Shown here piece after piece: positions 10,399-21,815 of a stretch of DNA of 64,000 bases. The position numbers and the translations under genes were made by a program. The notes under the pieces are model-generated. The model was not told the origin of the DNA. It made no database searches and saw only the letters and a program-made list of their open reading frames with translations. Source of the stretch: Toxorhynchites rutilus septentrionalis (lineage: Eukaryota > Arthropoda > Insecta > Diptera > Culicidae). The stretch lies in assembly GCF_029784135.1 (NCBI RefSeq), contig NC_073746.1, forward strand, positions 95,467,709 to 95,531,708, in the 5' to 3' direction. Numbering within the stretch: the first letter of the stretch is position 1; every line of letters starts with the position of its first letter.

Positions 10399-11667
10399 AA
10401 AAGATGGTATTTTATTAAACGGTTTTATTTAGCTTGCCCTGTAATCTGTTTGTATGTTTGTATGTTTGTATGTTTGTATTTTTTTATGTTTGTATATTTG
10501 AATGTTTGTATATTTGTATGTTTGTATGTTTGTAACATGTTTGTCTATAACGCTGACCCACATTAATATAAATTTTACCCCCTTTCTGTTCACCGATTGA
10601 TCTGCACTTTGGAACACACCTTTATCTCTGTAGTCATTATAAAACTGCGTATTTCATGATCTTGGAAATTCAAGATGCCGGCCACTACAAAATGGCGGAT
10701 CACATATTTTCTCAAAACCTCATCGATATGGGTTTTCCAAAACCCCATCAATATGGGTATCAAATGAAAGTGCTTGACTAGTAGAACGCAGTTATTTATG
10801 AAAAATGCAAAGATGGCTGTTATTTATGAAAAAACAAATCTAAGATGGCTGGCACTACAAAATGGCGGACTATATATTTTCTCAAAACCTCATTGATATG
10901 GGTATCAAATGAAAGGGCTTGACTAGTAGAACAAAGTTATTTATGAAAATTGTAAATCCAATATGGTGGTCACTACAAAATGGCGGACTACATATTATGT
11001 CAAAACCACGTTAATATGGGTATCAAATGAAAGGGCTTCACTAGTAGAATACGGTTATTTATAAAAAATGTAAATCCGAATGGCTGCCACTACAAAATGG
11101 CGGACTATATATACAAAATAGCAAATTACTTTATTAAACGGTTTTATTTAACTTGAACTGTTTGTATGTATGTTTGTATGTCTTGTCCCAAATTAATAGA
11201 AATTTGACCAATAGTAACTGACCGAATTTTCTAAAATACCTTTATCTCTGCTGTCATTTTAAAACTGCTTATCTTGAAAAATCCAATTTGGCCGCCACTA
11301 CAAAATATCTGATTCCATATAATCTCAAAAAAAGGATGATTGAGATATGTGTATCAAACGAACGAATTTGACCTGGAGAACACACTATGTATTTTCTGCA
11401 ATCCACTCAATATCGGTATCAAATAAAATTATTTGACTGACAGTACAATGGTTTTTATTGTAGAGAAATATACTAAGAAACAGATAATGTACTAAAAGCA
11501 AGAAAATAAAATAATTAAAAAAGCTTTTTAAGTTAAACGATTGAATTGTGATTAAACAAAATAATGTACTAAAAGCTAGAAAATAATTAGACAAGTAGCA
11601 GTAGGCAGTTTTCACACCTCTCCTTCATTAGTCTAGGGAATTGATAAGACTAAAATAAAATCGTGGG
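10399..11667 (+). repeat. dispersed repeat with about 117 bp satellite monomers (array A)
   Basis: It starts ttttattaaacggttttattta and a TTGTATGT-type microsatellite (10440-10535). Tandem monomers of about 117 bp follow (10660-11115), each containing ccactacaaaatggcggac, tattttctcaaaacc, atgggtatcaaatgaaag and gactagtagaac. The repeat closes with a block that runs aaaagctagaaaataattag to gactaaaataaaatcgt. The whole arrangement recurs in reverse orientation at 25640-26990. I do not recognise a named family and see no coding sequence. Confidence 0.75.
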
Positions 11668-11800
11668 GCACGTTGGATTTCCATTATCCACAATTAGCTA
11701 CTTCATCATATGTCCCACGATTTTATTTTAGTCTTACCAATTCCCTAGACTGATGAAGGAGAGGTGTGAAAACTGTCTAATTATTTTCTAGCTTTTAGTA
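11565..11800. repeat. inverted repeat with arms of about 95 bp
   Basis: The stretch from about 11565 to 11667 (aaaagctagaaaataattag through ttgataagactaaaataaa to atcgtggg) is repeated in inverse orientation at about 11703-11800, with a spacer of about 45 bp. The same sequence forms one end of the satellite-bearing repeat at 25640-25760. This therefore looks like two copies of that repeat end placed head to head. Confidence 0.8.
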
Positions 11801-13014
11801 CATTATTATGTTTAACCACAAATAAACCGTTTAACTTGAAAAGTTTTTTTTTACTTATTTTATTTGATATGAAAATCATTCAATATCACAACGTGTGGCG
11901 CCCCGTCGAAATTGGTCTGTCTTCCCCCCAGAACACCTTCTGCATTATTTTGCACTATACACGCATTTTATATTATACTAGCTGACCCGGCAAACGGTGT
12001 TCTGCCATTTAAATTAATTCTAGTGAATATTTTGGTTGTTGAATAAAACATAACTAATGTATTGCAAGTGTGTTTAAATGTTTTAACGATCCATAAAATT
12101 GATCGATTGTGATCTATGAAGGATAGATTCCACGTGAATATCGAACAGATACGTGAATGTTTGATCGTGTATTGCATTGGACCGTGAGAATATGGATTTC
12201 CCGAATCCGAGTGGGATGTGGAGATGGAATGAGAACAATGATATTCAGAAAATGGAGCGGTTCAGACGATGACCACCAACAAAAATTGAACAAAAAACAA
12301 AAAAAAAACATTTTCATTTTCATTTCATCACAACTTCATTGGAGATTATGTACATACTAATTCGGTACCTCATTATGTCGTAGAAGTGATTCAATCAAGG
12401 AGTATTCATATCGGTATTCTGAATTCGAAACACATCCATATTGTTTCCTTTTTTCACAGACTTGCAAATGTATTTATTGCTCTTCACTGAACTGCAGAGC
12501 TTGACATTAATATGAGCATTGAATGTTTGCTCAGCTGAGGCGAATATGGCACTACCCAACGATTTGGGATGTCAATGATATTTGTTGATATTTTTCCATT
12601 TGCGCTTCACAGGAATAGTTCAATGTCGAATTGCATAGCAAGGTTGAATTGCGATTCGTTCGGGTAGTTCTGATTCGATCGGATTTTAGAACACATGAGG
12701 ATAGTTGATCAGTAGATAGATCTAGAATTTCCGAGGAAATTACTCTATTCTTTTGCTCAGAGCGTATTTTGTCGACTAATCAAACAAAAAAAAATGCGTA
12801 TAAGGCAATCCTCGCTTTTGTCATTCAACCGAATACATCCAGCAACACGCTGGACGACATGCGTGTAATTTTCTATTATAGCTCATTGAAAACGACACTA
12901 CTTTTGTTTGAACACACGTGGATACGTTTGAACAAAGCCTGTGTAGGTGTTACCCATGATAGCGTCTCGCAAGTGAATGTATTCTTCCTCGAACCGCTTC
13001 TGTTGAATGTGTCA
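11801..13014. other. mixed repeat debris, no gene recognised
   Basis: At 11977 there is an actagctgacccggcaaac motif, the same start seen at 47151, 62937 and 63601, so a dispersed element probably begins here and runs to about 12370. From 12371 to 13014 I see no family motif. The open frames in this interval are short and have no recognisable domain. The right edge is the TA target of the second DD37E element. Confidence 0.5.
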
Positions 13015-13016
13015 TA

Positions 13017-14316
13017 AAGGGCGAACACGAAATTATTGCGACACATTCAACAGGGCATAACTTTTTTACCATTGGGTAAAAATCAACCAAATTTTGCACA
13101 CTTTCTCATTGATGTGTATTGTCTACATGCTGTCAAAATCGAAATCGTGTTTTTCGATTCAACGAAAATGGAGGTTAACAAACGCGAGTCGAGAAAACAA
13201 ATTCTTTCCAAACACCTGGAATTTCCTGACCTGTCGCACCGGCAGTTGGGAAAAAATGTTGAACATTCACCATTCAACCGTCTCCAGAGTGTTGAAGAGG
13301 TTCCAGGAGTGGTCGACGTTGGACCACGGCAAAGGAGCTGGAAGAAAACCGGGACCAGAGAACAAAAAGACGGAGGGAAAGGTGAAGCGGATGATCAAAG
13401 CAAATCCCAACGTCTCAAGCCGTAATTTGGCTAAAAAGATCGGCATGTCGCAGAGCTACGTCCAGAATGCAAAGAAGAGAGCTGGACTACATACATACAA
13501 GGTACAGAACTTCCCAAACCGCGATGAGCGGCAACAATCGACGGCTAAAACTCGGACGCGGAAGCTCTACGAGAAGATGCTGACAAAATATGGCTGCTGT
13601 GTGATGAACGACGAAACATATATATAAGCCGATTTTAAGCAAATTCCGGGGTTGGAGTTTTTCATCGGCAAGAACAAGTTCGATGTGGACGACAAATTTA
13701 AGAAGAAGAAAATGTCGAAGCTCGCCTCCAAATATCTCGTTTGGCAGGCCATCTGCTCTTGCGGACTAAGGAGTGAACTTTTCGTGACAAAGGGCACAGT
13801 AAATGGCGAGATCTACAAGAATGAGTGCCTCGAAAAGCGCCTTTTGCCGTTCTTGCAGCAGCATGACGAAGCTCCGCTATTTTGGCCAGATTTGGCATCA
13901 TGCCACTATTCTAAAAGTGTCCTGGAGTGGTATGAGGCCAATTCTGTCCAATTTGTTCCAAAGGACATGAACCCGCCAAACTGTCCGGAGCTGGGCCCGG
14001 TGGAGCAGTACTGGGCAATAATGAAGCGGGAACTTCGGAAGAGCAAGAAGACAGTCAAAGACGAGAAGGACATGTTAAGAAAATGGAAAAAAAAAAAACT
14101 GAGAAACTGGTACCGGATGACACTGTAAAGACTTTGATGAAGGGCATCAAGCGAAAATGCGTTCAATTTTACACTCAAGGCTCCATCGATCAACTTTTCT
14201 TTTGATTTTTGAAGTAGATATATGTATAAAACTACCCTAAAATTTTGGTTTGATTGAAGATTATAAGAAAATTGGCATGACATTTTCGGTGTCGCAATAA
14301 TTTCGTGTTCGCCCTT
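13017..14316 (+). mobile_element. DD37E transposon (ITmD37E-like), copy 2
   Basis: This 1300 bp element is flanked by TA (13015-13016 and 14317-14318). The inverted termini are nearly perfect over about 28 bp and start aagggcgaacacgaaattat, followed by tgcgacac. It belongs to the same superfamily as the element at 5661 but differs in its terminal repeats and protein, so it is a separate lineage. It is inserted within the pogo-like composite. Confidence 0.92.
13168..14206 (+). pseudogene. DD37E transposase, three visible lesions
   Basis: The ATG at 13168 starts MEVNKRESRKQILSKHLEF. A one-base gain in an A6 run near 13255 shifts the frame; the HTH then reads on as IHHSTVSRVLKRFQEW and RKPGPENKKTEGKVKRMIKA. 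The first catalytic Asp lies in MNDETYI. Directly after it a stop (TAA) stands where relatives have the Lys of the YVKADF motif. The same frame then continues with DFKQIPGLEFF, WQAICSCGLRSELF, the second Asp in FWPDLASCHYSK and Glu in GPVEQYW, spacing 37. A homopolymer frameshift near 14090 ends the frame early, and the normal C-terminus is readable in another frame to about 14206 (QFYTQGSID). Confidence 0.88.
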
Positions 14317-14318
14317 TA

Positions 14319-14861
14319 GGAAAAGCAAACGTTCGCTCTTTACGTTTGCGAATATGTTGACCATGAATTATTGGCACAGCTCAAGACATCGTAGAATGAA
14401 ATTGTCCTGACTGCGTCAATTCATCAATCGACACACATAGGATTTTTTTGTTTGTTTCGTCTCCTCCAACTAAATGTTGAAAAATATGAATTCAAAATGA
14501 GTAATGATGTTCTTAATGATTGAGCCGATTACTCTCCACCGGGTTTTTTATCAGAATTGATGACAATAGCGTGATTGTTATTCTGCATTCCGAGCATGTT
14601 TGTGATTAGAATAATTTCAATAATTCATTTTGCTCATCTAAAAAGGCTTCCAGCTTGTTGGCGATGTGCTTAGCTTTAGTCGAATTAAGGTTACTTGCGT
14701 ATGTGTCTGGTGAAAATTCGATGAAGAGGACGGAGTGCCATCTGGCATTCAACAACGTAACTAAATTCGTCCTGTTTAAAAAACGAACGACTGATCAACT
14801 ATTTGGTATTGTTTATATTGTTTATATAGAAACACAAATATTATTAAAAAAAAATTGGTAA
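14319..14861. other. unassigned DNA between nested transposons
   Basis: I see no gene, terminal repeat or family motif here. It separates the DD37E element from the mariner and presumably belongs to the interior of the pogo-like composite or to an unrecognised insertion. Confidence 0.45.
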
Positions 14862-14939
14862 TATTAGGCTGTCAAAAAAGTCCTGCGGTATTTTTTTTGG
14901 ATTTTCATTTGTTCATAAAATAAGTTACAATCATCTGTT

Positions 14940-15150
14940 TTAAGTCAAATATGCGCCGTTTTGTTCGATGACTTGTTCCCAACGAGATGCCAACTTCATA
15001 ATACCCCTGTTAAATAAGCTCGCTTCCTTATTGGCAAAAAACTCGGATAGCCAATTTTCACAGGCCTCTTTTGTGGCTAACTTCTGACTACCTAGCTCGT
15101 TCGCCATGGACAAAAACAGGTGGTAGTCACTTGGTGCAAGGTCCGGACTA
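14940..15150 (-). pseudogene. mariner transposase, C-terminal piece
   Basis: The piece begins within SPDLAPSDYHLFLSMANELG, which carries the third catalytic residue of the DD34D triad (the D of PSDYHLF). It continues through LATKEACENWLSEFFANKEA to SRWEQVIEQNGAYLT and the stop. It is the continuation of the piece at 20866-21600; the two are separated by the LINE 15151-20865. The upstream edge of this piece is the target duplication aggtccggacta. Confidence 0.85.
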
Positions 15151-15232
15151 TTTTTTTTCCTGTTGGGTACATTTTCCACTACGACCAGTTATTTCATCTA
15201 TTGTGGCGGGCCCCTATTTGTTGTAAGCCTTA

Positions 15233-18200
15233 TCAGGGTGTCGTATCGCTATTAGTTGGAGTGATTTCCACTTGCTGACTGTAGGCATGATCCCAATAAG
15301 GTATTATAGCACGAATGAACATTATTGCCTTATTGGGGGAAGCTATCCAAACATCTGCAGGTTGCATTAAACCTTTATCAAAGAAATTGCGCCTTCTATG
15401 AAAAAGTGCTTCGCAATTGCATAATAAATGTTCCGAGCTTTCACTTTCTAGGTTACAGAAACGACAGGTATCATCTTCTAATTTACCTAGTTTCTTTAGG
15501 TGGTATTTGCTTGGACAATGTCCTGTCACTAGGCCAGTGAAAGTGCATAGGTCTTTTTTTGTTAGGCTGAGAAGTCTTTCAGTTACTTTTTTACTTGGTG
15601 ATATAAATGATTTAGCCTGTCGAGCTACTGTACTATGTGCCCAGATGCCATCAATCATTGATTTTTCCCAGTTCTTTAATTCCATTTTGAGGGTACATTC
15701 AGGGGCCCCACAAAATGGTTCTGGTCCTAGGAATGGTTTCGATGATCCACATCTAGCTAACAAATCTGCTTTTTCATTACCTTCAACTCCACAGTGCCCT
15801 GGAACCCAGAATAGGTTCACTGCACTTTTTACCTCTTGAAGAAGTTGAATACACTCCCAAACTAATTTAGAAGTACAGGTAACTGACTTCAATGCTTTCA
15901 ATGCAGCTTGACTGTCAGAAAAAATGCATATGTTTGCATGTCTATAATTGCGCCTTAGACAAATTGTTGCACATTCAATAATTGCCTGCACTTCTGCCTG
16001 AAATACAGTTGGCCACTTGCCCATTGAAATTGATATGTTCACTCCAGGGCCGGTTATTCCAGCCCCGGCTCTTTCGTTTAATCTGGAACCATCAGTGTAG
16101 AAAATTATAGATCCTGGGTGAATATCAGGTCCCCCTGACTCCCATTCAGTGCGGCTTGGCTCAGTCACATTGAATAGTCGTTCAAAGTTGTATTGCCTGT
16201 TCATCCAGTCCTCCTGAGTTAGTATCGGATTAAGTTTGAATTCCTTTAGAATACTTAAATGACCCATCAAAGAACTGTTTTGTTCTTTTCAACCTTAGTG
16301 CGTTTTTTTCCGCCTCCAATTGAACGAATAGATGATATAAGGGAAGTAGATTTAACATTGCATCTAGTGCTTTAGATGGCGTACTACGAATTGCTCCTTT
16401 GATGGAAATTGTAGCTAACCTTTGTAATTTTCCTAGCTTTTCCTGAGCATGCTTGGATTTTGTTTTTGGCCACCAAACTAATGACGCATATGTTATTCTA
16501 GGTCTCACTATAGCAGTGTAGATCCAGTAGATCATTTTAGGTCTAAGTCCCCATTTGTTACCGAATGTTCTTTTACTAATCCATAATGCATTTGTAGCCT
16601 TATGTATTATTTTATCTAAATGCGAGTTCCAATTGAGCTTGCTATCAAGTGTTACTCCTAAATATTTCACTTTTGGAGAAAACACTATTTTAGTTCCCAG
16701 CAAATGCAAATCTGGTATTTTCATTTTCCTTCTACGTGTAAAAGGACAACAGTAGTTTTATGAGGATTTATAGATAAACCCTCATCATTACACCATGCTA
16801 TAGTTAAGTTTAGAGCATATTGCAATCTGTCTCTGATTACATGCTCATATTTCCCACGAACTACAATTACAATATCATCTGCAAAGCCTATGATTTCAAA
16901 TCCTATCCTTTCAAGGAATGCCAGTAGGTTATCTACTACCAATGACCATAACAGAGGTGAAAGGACCCCTCCTTGTGGGCATCCTTTCACAGTTCTTATT
17001 GTAACTGTGGCCCCTCCCTGATTACACGTTATTTCTCTTTTTTGTAGCATTTGAAATATCCATTCTACAACAGTTTCATCGAAATTACGCTGTATCATAG
17101 CATTTCTCATTGAATTGTGGGATGCATTGTCAAACGCTCCTTCAATATCTAAGAACGCGGCTAGTAGCAACTCTTTGACTTCAAGTGTTTTTTCAATTTT
17201 CGTTACTAGTGTATGAAGTGCTGTTACTGTTGATTTTCCTGGCTGGTATGCAAATTGAAGTTTACTGAGTGGTGTCGATTTCAAGTATTGCGATTTGATA
17301 TAGTCATCAATTAGTTTCTCCATTAATTTCAGCATAAATGACGAAAGACTAATAGGCCTAAACGATTTTGGACTTTTTTTTATCTTTTTTATTAGCTTTG
17401 GGAATAAAAACAACCCGAATTTGTCGCCAATTCTTTGGTATATAGTTCAATCGTAAGCTAGCTTTGAACATTTCTGTTAAGCAGGGCACTACAGTTCCTC
17501 CACTTTTCTGGATCATCACAGGACGGATCTCATCGCTTCCCGGTGATTTAAAAGGATCAAATGAATTTATTGCCCATTCGACTCTTGCATGAGTGAAAAT
17601 ACAACTCGCTAGATCTTGCTTTTCTGCACTGATCATTTTATGCCCAGGTTACTGGTATTATCATTGAAATCTTCAGACGGTAAAGTGTGATTCTGTTGCA
17701 AATCAGTATGTGGATCTATGGAAGTCGTCCTATCACTCAAGACCGGTAGCGATCCTGGAAAATGAACTTGCATCATTAAACTCAAGGTCTCCGATGCATT
17801 AGAAGTGAACTTTCCGTCCTCTTTTTTTAGAGTTCCTAAACCATTAGAATGATCTTTTGCCAAAACTTTTTGTAATCTTGCAACGGCTGGAGTACTTTCA
17901 ATGTTTTCACAGGTGTGCCTCCAATTTTTACGTTTAGATCTTCTGATCTCTTTATTATAGGCAGTGAGTGCTTTCCTATATTCATCCCATTGCGAGGTAC
18001 GCTTTGCTCGGTTAAACATTTTTCGAGCGTTTTTTCTTAAATTTTCCAGCCTCTCTGTCTGTTGATCATACCTTGACTGGGCAGCTCTTATTGTAAGCTT
18101 GAATTATTTTTGTTGTAACATAAATAGAGGTTTTTTCGAGTTCCTCACTTTTTTCTGGGAAGCTACCCCCCACCGATAGATAGGAATAGTAAAGTTCCCA

Positions 18201-18960
18201 GTTTGATTTTCTGGGATCCCTGAAAGTTTCTCTAATAATGTTATTCACTTTATAGTCAAACATTATGTGTTTGTGATCGGACAGCGATATTTCTTCAGAA
18301 ACATGCCAATTAAATATGTTTTCAGAGAGAGTATTACTGCAAAATGTCAAATCCAAAACTTCCTGCCTTATGGAGTTCATAAAAGTACAGTTGGTACCTT
18401 CATTACAAATATTTATATTATTGGTTGTCAAATATTGTAATAAACACTCACCTCTTGTGTTAATGTCTGTACTGTTCCATATCGTATGATGTGCGCTTGA
18501 ATCGCACCCGATGATGATGCTTTATTTTGAGATCTACAAAAAGATACAAATGCTTGGACTCCAGGGGGAGGCACTTCGTCTACGTCTCCTGGAAAATATG
18601 CAGACGCCACGCAGATTTCTGTTCTTCCACGAGTAGTAGGAATTTCACAAACAACCGCTACAATATCTCGTTGTATAAATTCTGTAATAGGTAACATTTT
18701 AACGTACCCGTTCACAAGGATAGCAGATCTTGGGGACTGCTGTGTTTCATCATATATCAACTTACACGATTTAGTTTCAATACCCAATATTTTTCCGTTA
18801 TTTGTCCATGGCTCCTGGATAAAAGCAATATCTAGTTTGCTTTGTATAAATCTCTTGCAAAGTACAGCGCTTGCACCCTTTGCATGATGGAGATTTATTT
18901 GGATGAACTTTATATTGTCGTGACTATTGAATGTGATGATCATGTATTTGATCATTGGGT
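15233..18960 (-). pseudogene. LOA-type LINE ORF2 (endonuclease, RT, RNase H), frameshifted
   Basis: The AP endonuclease begins near 18915 with IKFIQINLHHAKGASAVLC and KLDIAFIQEPW. A frameshift near 18500 precedes the part ending SLSDHKHIMFDYKV (about 18250). RT pieces include DPFKSPGSDEIRPVMIQKSG, then in another frame SFRPISLSSFMLKLMEKLID, FLDIEGAFDNAS, GCPQGGVLSPLLW and GFADDIVIVVRG, whose ADD is the catalytic pair. RNase H (16150-15650) has YTDGSRLNERAGAG, the Glu in FQAEVQAI, FSDSQAALKAL and WVPGHCGVEGNEKADLLA, so all four acidic residues are present. A terminal zinc-binding segment CRFCNLESESSEHLLCNC follows. At least four frame changes make it non-functional. Confidence 0.88.
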
Positions 18961-20392
18961 ACTTCTTTCTGTTCCCCAGAAAAATCATTGCAGTCATTGA
19001 TCATCCGATTTTTGGCTTCCGAATTGTTCTTCGAGATAGTCCGTCCAGTACTTTTGACCCTGATCTGCCCTGCGACATGTGATGTAGTGTCATTTCCATC
19101 CACCTCATCGTCTCCAGTTGTAGCACAGGTTCTTGCAATACTGTTAGCCTCATCAGTGTTATATTGAGTCTTTCCAGCACGCTGGACACCGCTTGGTCCT
19201 GGAATATAATGGACAGTGGTGTTCTCACCCACTTCGTGTTCTCCAGTTTCGCAGGTCTTTTTTACACTGGTGGCCTCTAAATTTCGATCAACCTCCATTT
19301 TTTCCAGTTCATTTCTTTTAGGGATTTTTTTCCTAATAGGAGCATTCCCAAATTTATAGTCTAGGACAAAATCGCTTTTTTCAGTGACTGCATCGATATC
19401 CGATCGACACTAAAAACAAGTTCTACATGGCGCTTGTTGATTATTTTCCTCATAAATATTCGCCAGCTATCAACAACTAAATTTTCATTCTGAGCCTCTA
19501 GAAGAGCAAGAATTTCTTCATTGCTGTCTTCTGCGCTCATCGGAAAAAAGCCAACTAACGTCTCCGGTTGAGGGATTTGATCTTCATCAACTGCAATAAG
19601 CTCTGCCCCCACCCATGGAACTATTCTAGAGATCACACCTTTGATCCAGTCATATGTTTCCTGGTTTTTACAAATCAAAATCAAATATCCTGGCCTAAAC
19701 AAGCAATTCCCAAACTTTGGCTTCACCTTTTCTTTTCGCTGTTCTACTACTTTGTTGAGAACTGCTTTTTGCGTTGCAAGAAGCTGCTGCATTGTTAACT
19801 CTGAGTTAGGGTAGTTCTTTGGAAGTATGCCTACCTTAACACTGTTGATCACATCCCTATACGATGGCTTGTCCTTACCCTCTGTTCTTTGGGGCTGTTC
19901 AGGGGATTTTGCTTTAGTCGGATTCAAGCGATGTTGGACTGATCCCCCATCAAGAGACAGTTTAGATCCCGGGACACGACCCTGTTTTTTAGGGCGCGGA
20001 TTATCGCCGCTGCTATCACTATTATGATAGCGCTTGGTTGGGTTCGAGTTTGGTGTCACCAAAGGTAGCATAGCCAACCGCCGTGCCTCATCAGGAGTGA
20101 TCCCGCTTTCAATAAAGCGTTTGAATCGCTTCTTCCCAGCCCCACTTAGAGGTTTTATTGACTCACTCTTCAGTTTAGTGCCTTTTTGGTCCTGCCTGAG
20201 TAGAGTAGTCGCAACCTCCAATGGTGGTTTCGAGATTATAGTGATTTGTAAATTGTTATTATCAGAGTCACTTACAGTTTTATCAGCATCATCTCCTTTC
20301 TTCTCCTTTTGAGGCGTATTCAGGATGGACGACGAGCAGGAAAGTATATCGTCATCCGATATACTCTGCATATTTCCCTCTTCTATATCCAT
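18924..20392 (-). pseudogene. LOA-type LINE ORF1 (DUF4780-type), frameshifted
   Basis: The ATG at 20392 opens a frame with an acidic/serine-rich start, then LSGAGKKRFKRFIESGITPD and EARRLAMLPL, a basic low-complexity linker, and the conserved block KPKFGNCLFRPGYLILICKN, ETYDWIKGVI and NLVVDSWRIFMR. From memory this block is the DUF4780 region of insect LINE ORF1 proteins. A frameshift near 19385-19400 ends it. The other frame continues with DFVLDYKFGNAPIRKKIPKR and a polar tail to 18924. The protein presumably binds LINE RNA. No CCHC knuckles are visible. Confidence 0.75.
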
Positions 20393-20865
20393 AATTTTGT
20401 TGTATTCAACCTGTTCACAAAATAGCCAAATCTATTTAATCACTTTAGCAGGAAACCAATAGCAATGACAAGCCGAGCAGTTGTTTACTATTATCTGCAC
20501 ACACACATACACCGTTGATATGTGCGAGATATGATAGTAGTACCAAAAGGCCTTTTGCGATTTATCGAGCAGATCCACTAACAATGGGCATAGAGCAAAC
20601 GGTAGATGGTACCAGCCCCACCTCCCCCGTTTCTAGCTCTATTGTGTCACAACTTTTCGTGCAGTATCACTACAACTTATGATCGTAAATTTAATCAATC
20701 ACTCAACTGATCTACACCTGCTTGCACAATTCCCGTGACCTGTAGCACTTTTTCTTCCTTTCCGAATATCACGCGCGAATAGTATATTTCAATTGACACG
20801 GTTATTCGGTTAGTTTAAGCGAGCTCATATAGTTACGTTGTTATCGACTCACAGTGATGCCAGCC

Positions 20866-21600
20866 AGGTCCGGACTATACGGCGGATGCAAAAGAACCTC
20901 CCATCCGAGCTCCCGGAGCTTCTGGCGCGACACCAAAGAAGTGTGTGGCCTGGCGTTGTCCTGATGGAAGACAATGCGGCCTCTGTTTATCCAAGATGGC
21001 CTGTTCTTCATGAGTGCTACCTTCAAGCGGTCCAGTTGTTGGCAGTACAGGTCCGAATTGAGCGTTTGGCCATAGCGAAGCAGCTCATAATAGATTATTC
21101 CTTGACAATCCCACCAAACACACAGCAGAACCTTCTTGGCCGTTAATGAGGGCTTGGCCACCGTCTGAGCCGCTTCAGCGGGCTTCGACCACGACCGTTT
21201 GTGCTTCACGTTGTCGTAAGTGACCCACTTTTTCGCCAGTCACCATCCGCTTCGGAAACGGGTCGATTTTGTTACGATTCAGCAGCGATTCACATGCGTC
21301 GATACGGTGATGATGAAAGATGTTTTTTTGTGTCAACGTGTGTGGCACCCATACATCGAGCTTCTTTGTGAATCCAAGCTTCTTCAAATGGTTAATAACG
21401 GTTTGATGACTTATCCCCAGCTCTTGGCCGATGCTACGGCTGCTACTATGCCGGTTTTTCTCGGCTAATTCAGCGATTTTGTCGCAATTTTCGACGACAG
21501 GCCTTCGTGACACGAGATTTATATATATAGATTTTACATACCTTTTCACGCAGGTAGCACCGGAACAATCTACTGTAGGACTGGGATACTGGCAACTAAC
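20866..21600 (-). pseudogene. mariner transposase, N-terminal and central piece
   Basis: Readable blocks are SRRPVVENCDKIAELAEKNR, GQELGISHQTVINHLKKLGF (second HTH) and DVWVPHTLTQKNIFHHH, then PKRMVTGEKVGHLR, where the first catalytic motif VTGDEKW has been lost through a frameshift. The other frame continues with KHKRSWSKPAEAAQTVAKPS, VLLCVWWDCQGIIYYELL and the second catalytic Asp in VFHQDNARPHTS, ending in HPPYSPDL at the LINE target duplication. Upstream of the first block the start of the transposase is too decayed to define. Confidence 0.8.
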
Positions 21601-21815
21601 GGAATATACAGTTTTTGCTGGAGAAATCCTTTTTTTGGTTACCTTGAAAATTAGATCGTTTGCAACCACAATGGACGAGAACTTTGTTTGTAAACAAAGT
21701 TTCATATTTCGTGCGCTCAAGTGCGTAGCATATTTGCCAAAATACTGAGGATTTCTTATAAAACTAGAAGTGGTCTGTCTTACCCCGCCGGGCAGTCTTA
21801 CCCCGTCTTCCCCTA

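Larger units (their letters stand above)
15151..20865 (-). mobile_element. LOA-type LINE with RNase H, full-length but inactivated
   Basis: This 5715 bp insertion on the minus strand lies between 12 bp target duplications and has an A8 tail at its 3' end (left). It contains an ORF1 of the DUF4780 type and an ORF2 with AP endonuclease, reverse transcriptase and RNase H, which is the LOA/Bilbo/Lian layout. The length and the presence of ORF1 with upstream DNA suggest it is not 5'-truncated. Several frameshifts break both ORFs. Confidence 0.85.
15139..20877. repeat. 12 bp target-site duplication of the LOA-type LINE
   Basis: The sequence aggtccggacta occurs at 15139-15150 and again at 20866-20877. 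In mariner elements this is the codon stretch for S-P-D-L. The left copy is followed by a T8 run, which is the poly(A) tail of the minus-strand LINE. This fixes both LINE boundaries. Confidence 0.9.
14864..21766 (-). mobile_element. mariner (DD34D-type) split by a LINE
   Basis: The left terminus ttaggctgtcaaaaaagtcctgcgg follows TA, and a degraded inverse counterpart (ctgaggatttcttataaaac) ends near 21766. The transposase lies on the minus strand in two pieces. The C-terminal piece (14940-15150) and the N-terminal piece (20866-21600) meet at the motif SPDLAPSDYHLF, exactly where the LOA-type LINE is inserted with a 12 bp target duplication. The right end abuts the subterminal repeats of the pogo-like element, so the mariner landed close to that terminus. 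Confidence 0.8.
9511..21813 (-). mobile_element. pogo/Tigger-like transposon, massively expanded by nested insertions
   Basis: The two ends are an 18 bp inverted repeat, ggggaagacggggtaaga, flanked by TA (9509-9510 and 21814-21815). They split an I-like LINE fragment whose sequence resumes exactly on the other side. The terminal motif recurs next to the ends: near 9686, 9704 and 9724 on the left and inverted near 21772 on the right. A psq-type helix-turn-helix transposase start lies near the left end on the minus strand (9985-10377). The remaining 11 kb consists of later insertions: a satellite-bearing repeat, a DD37E element, a mariner, and a LOA-type LINE inside the mariner. The catalytic DDE part of the pogo transposase was not found. 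Confidence 0.75.

Noticed and set aside
10440..10535. CRISPR-like or protein-coding meaning of the ttgtatgt run
   Set aside because: It is a simple microsatellite; repeats are contiguous without spacers, and the host is a eukaryote.
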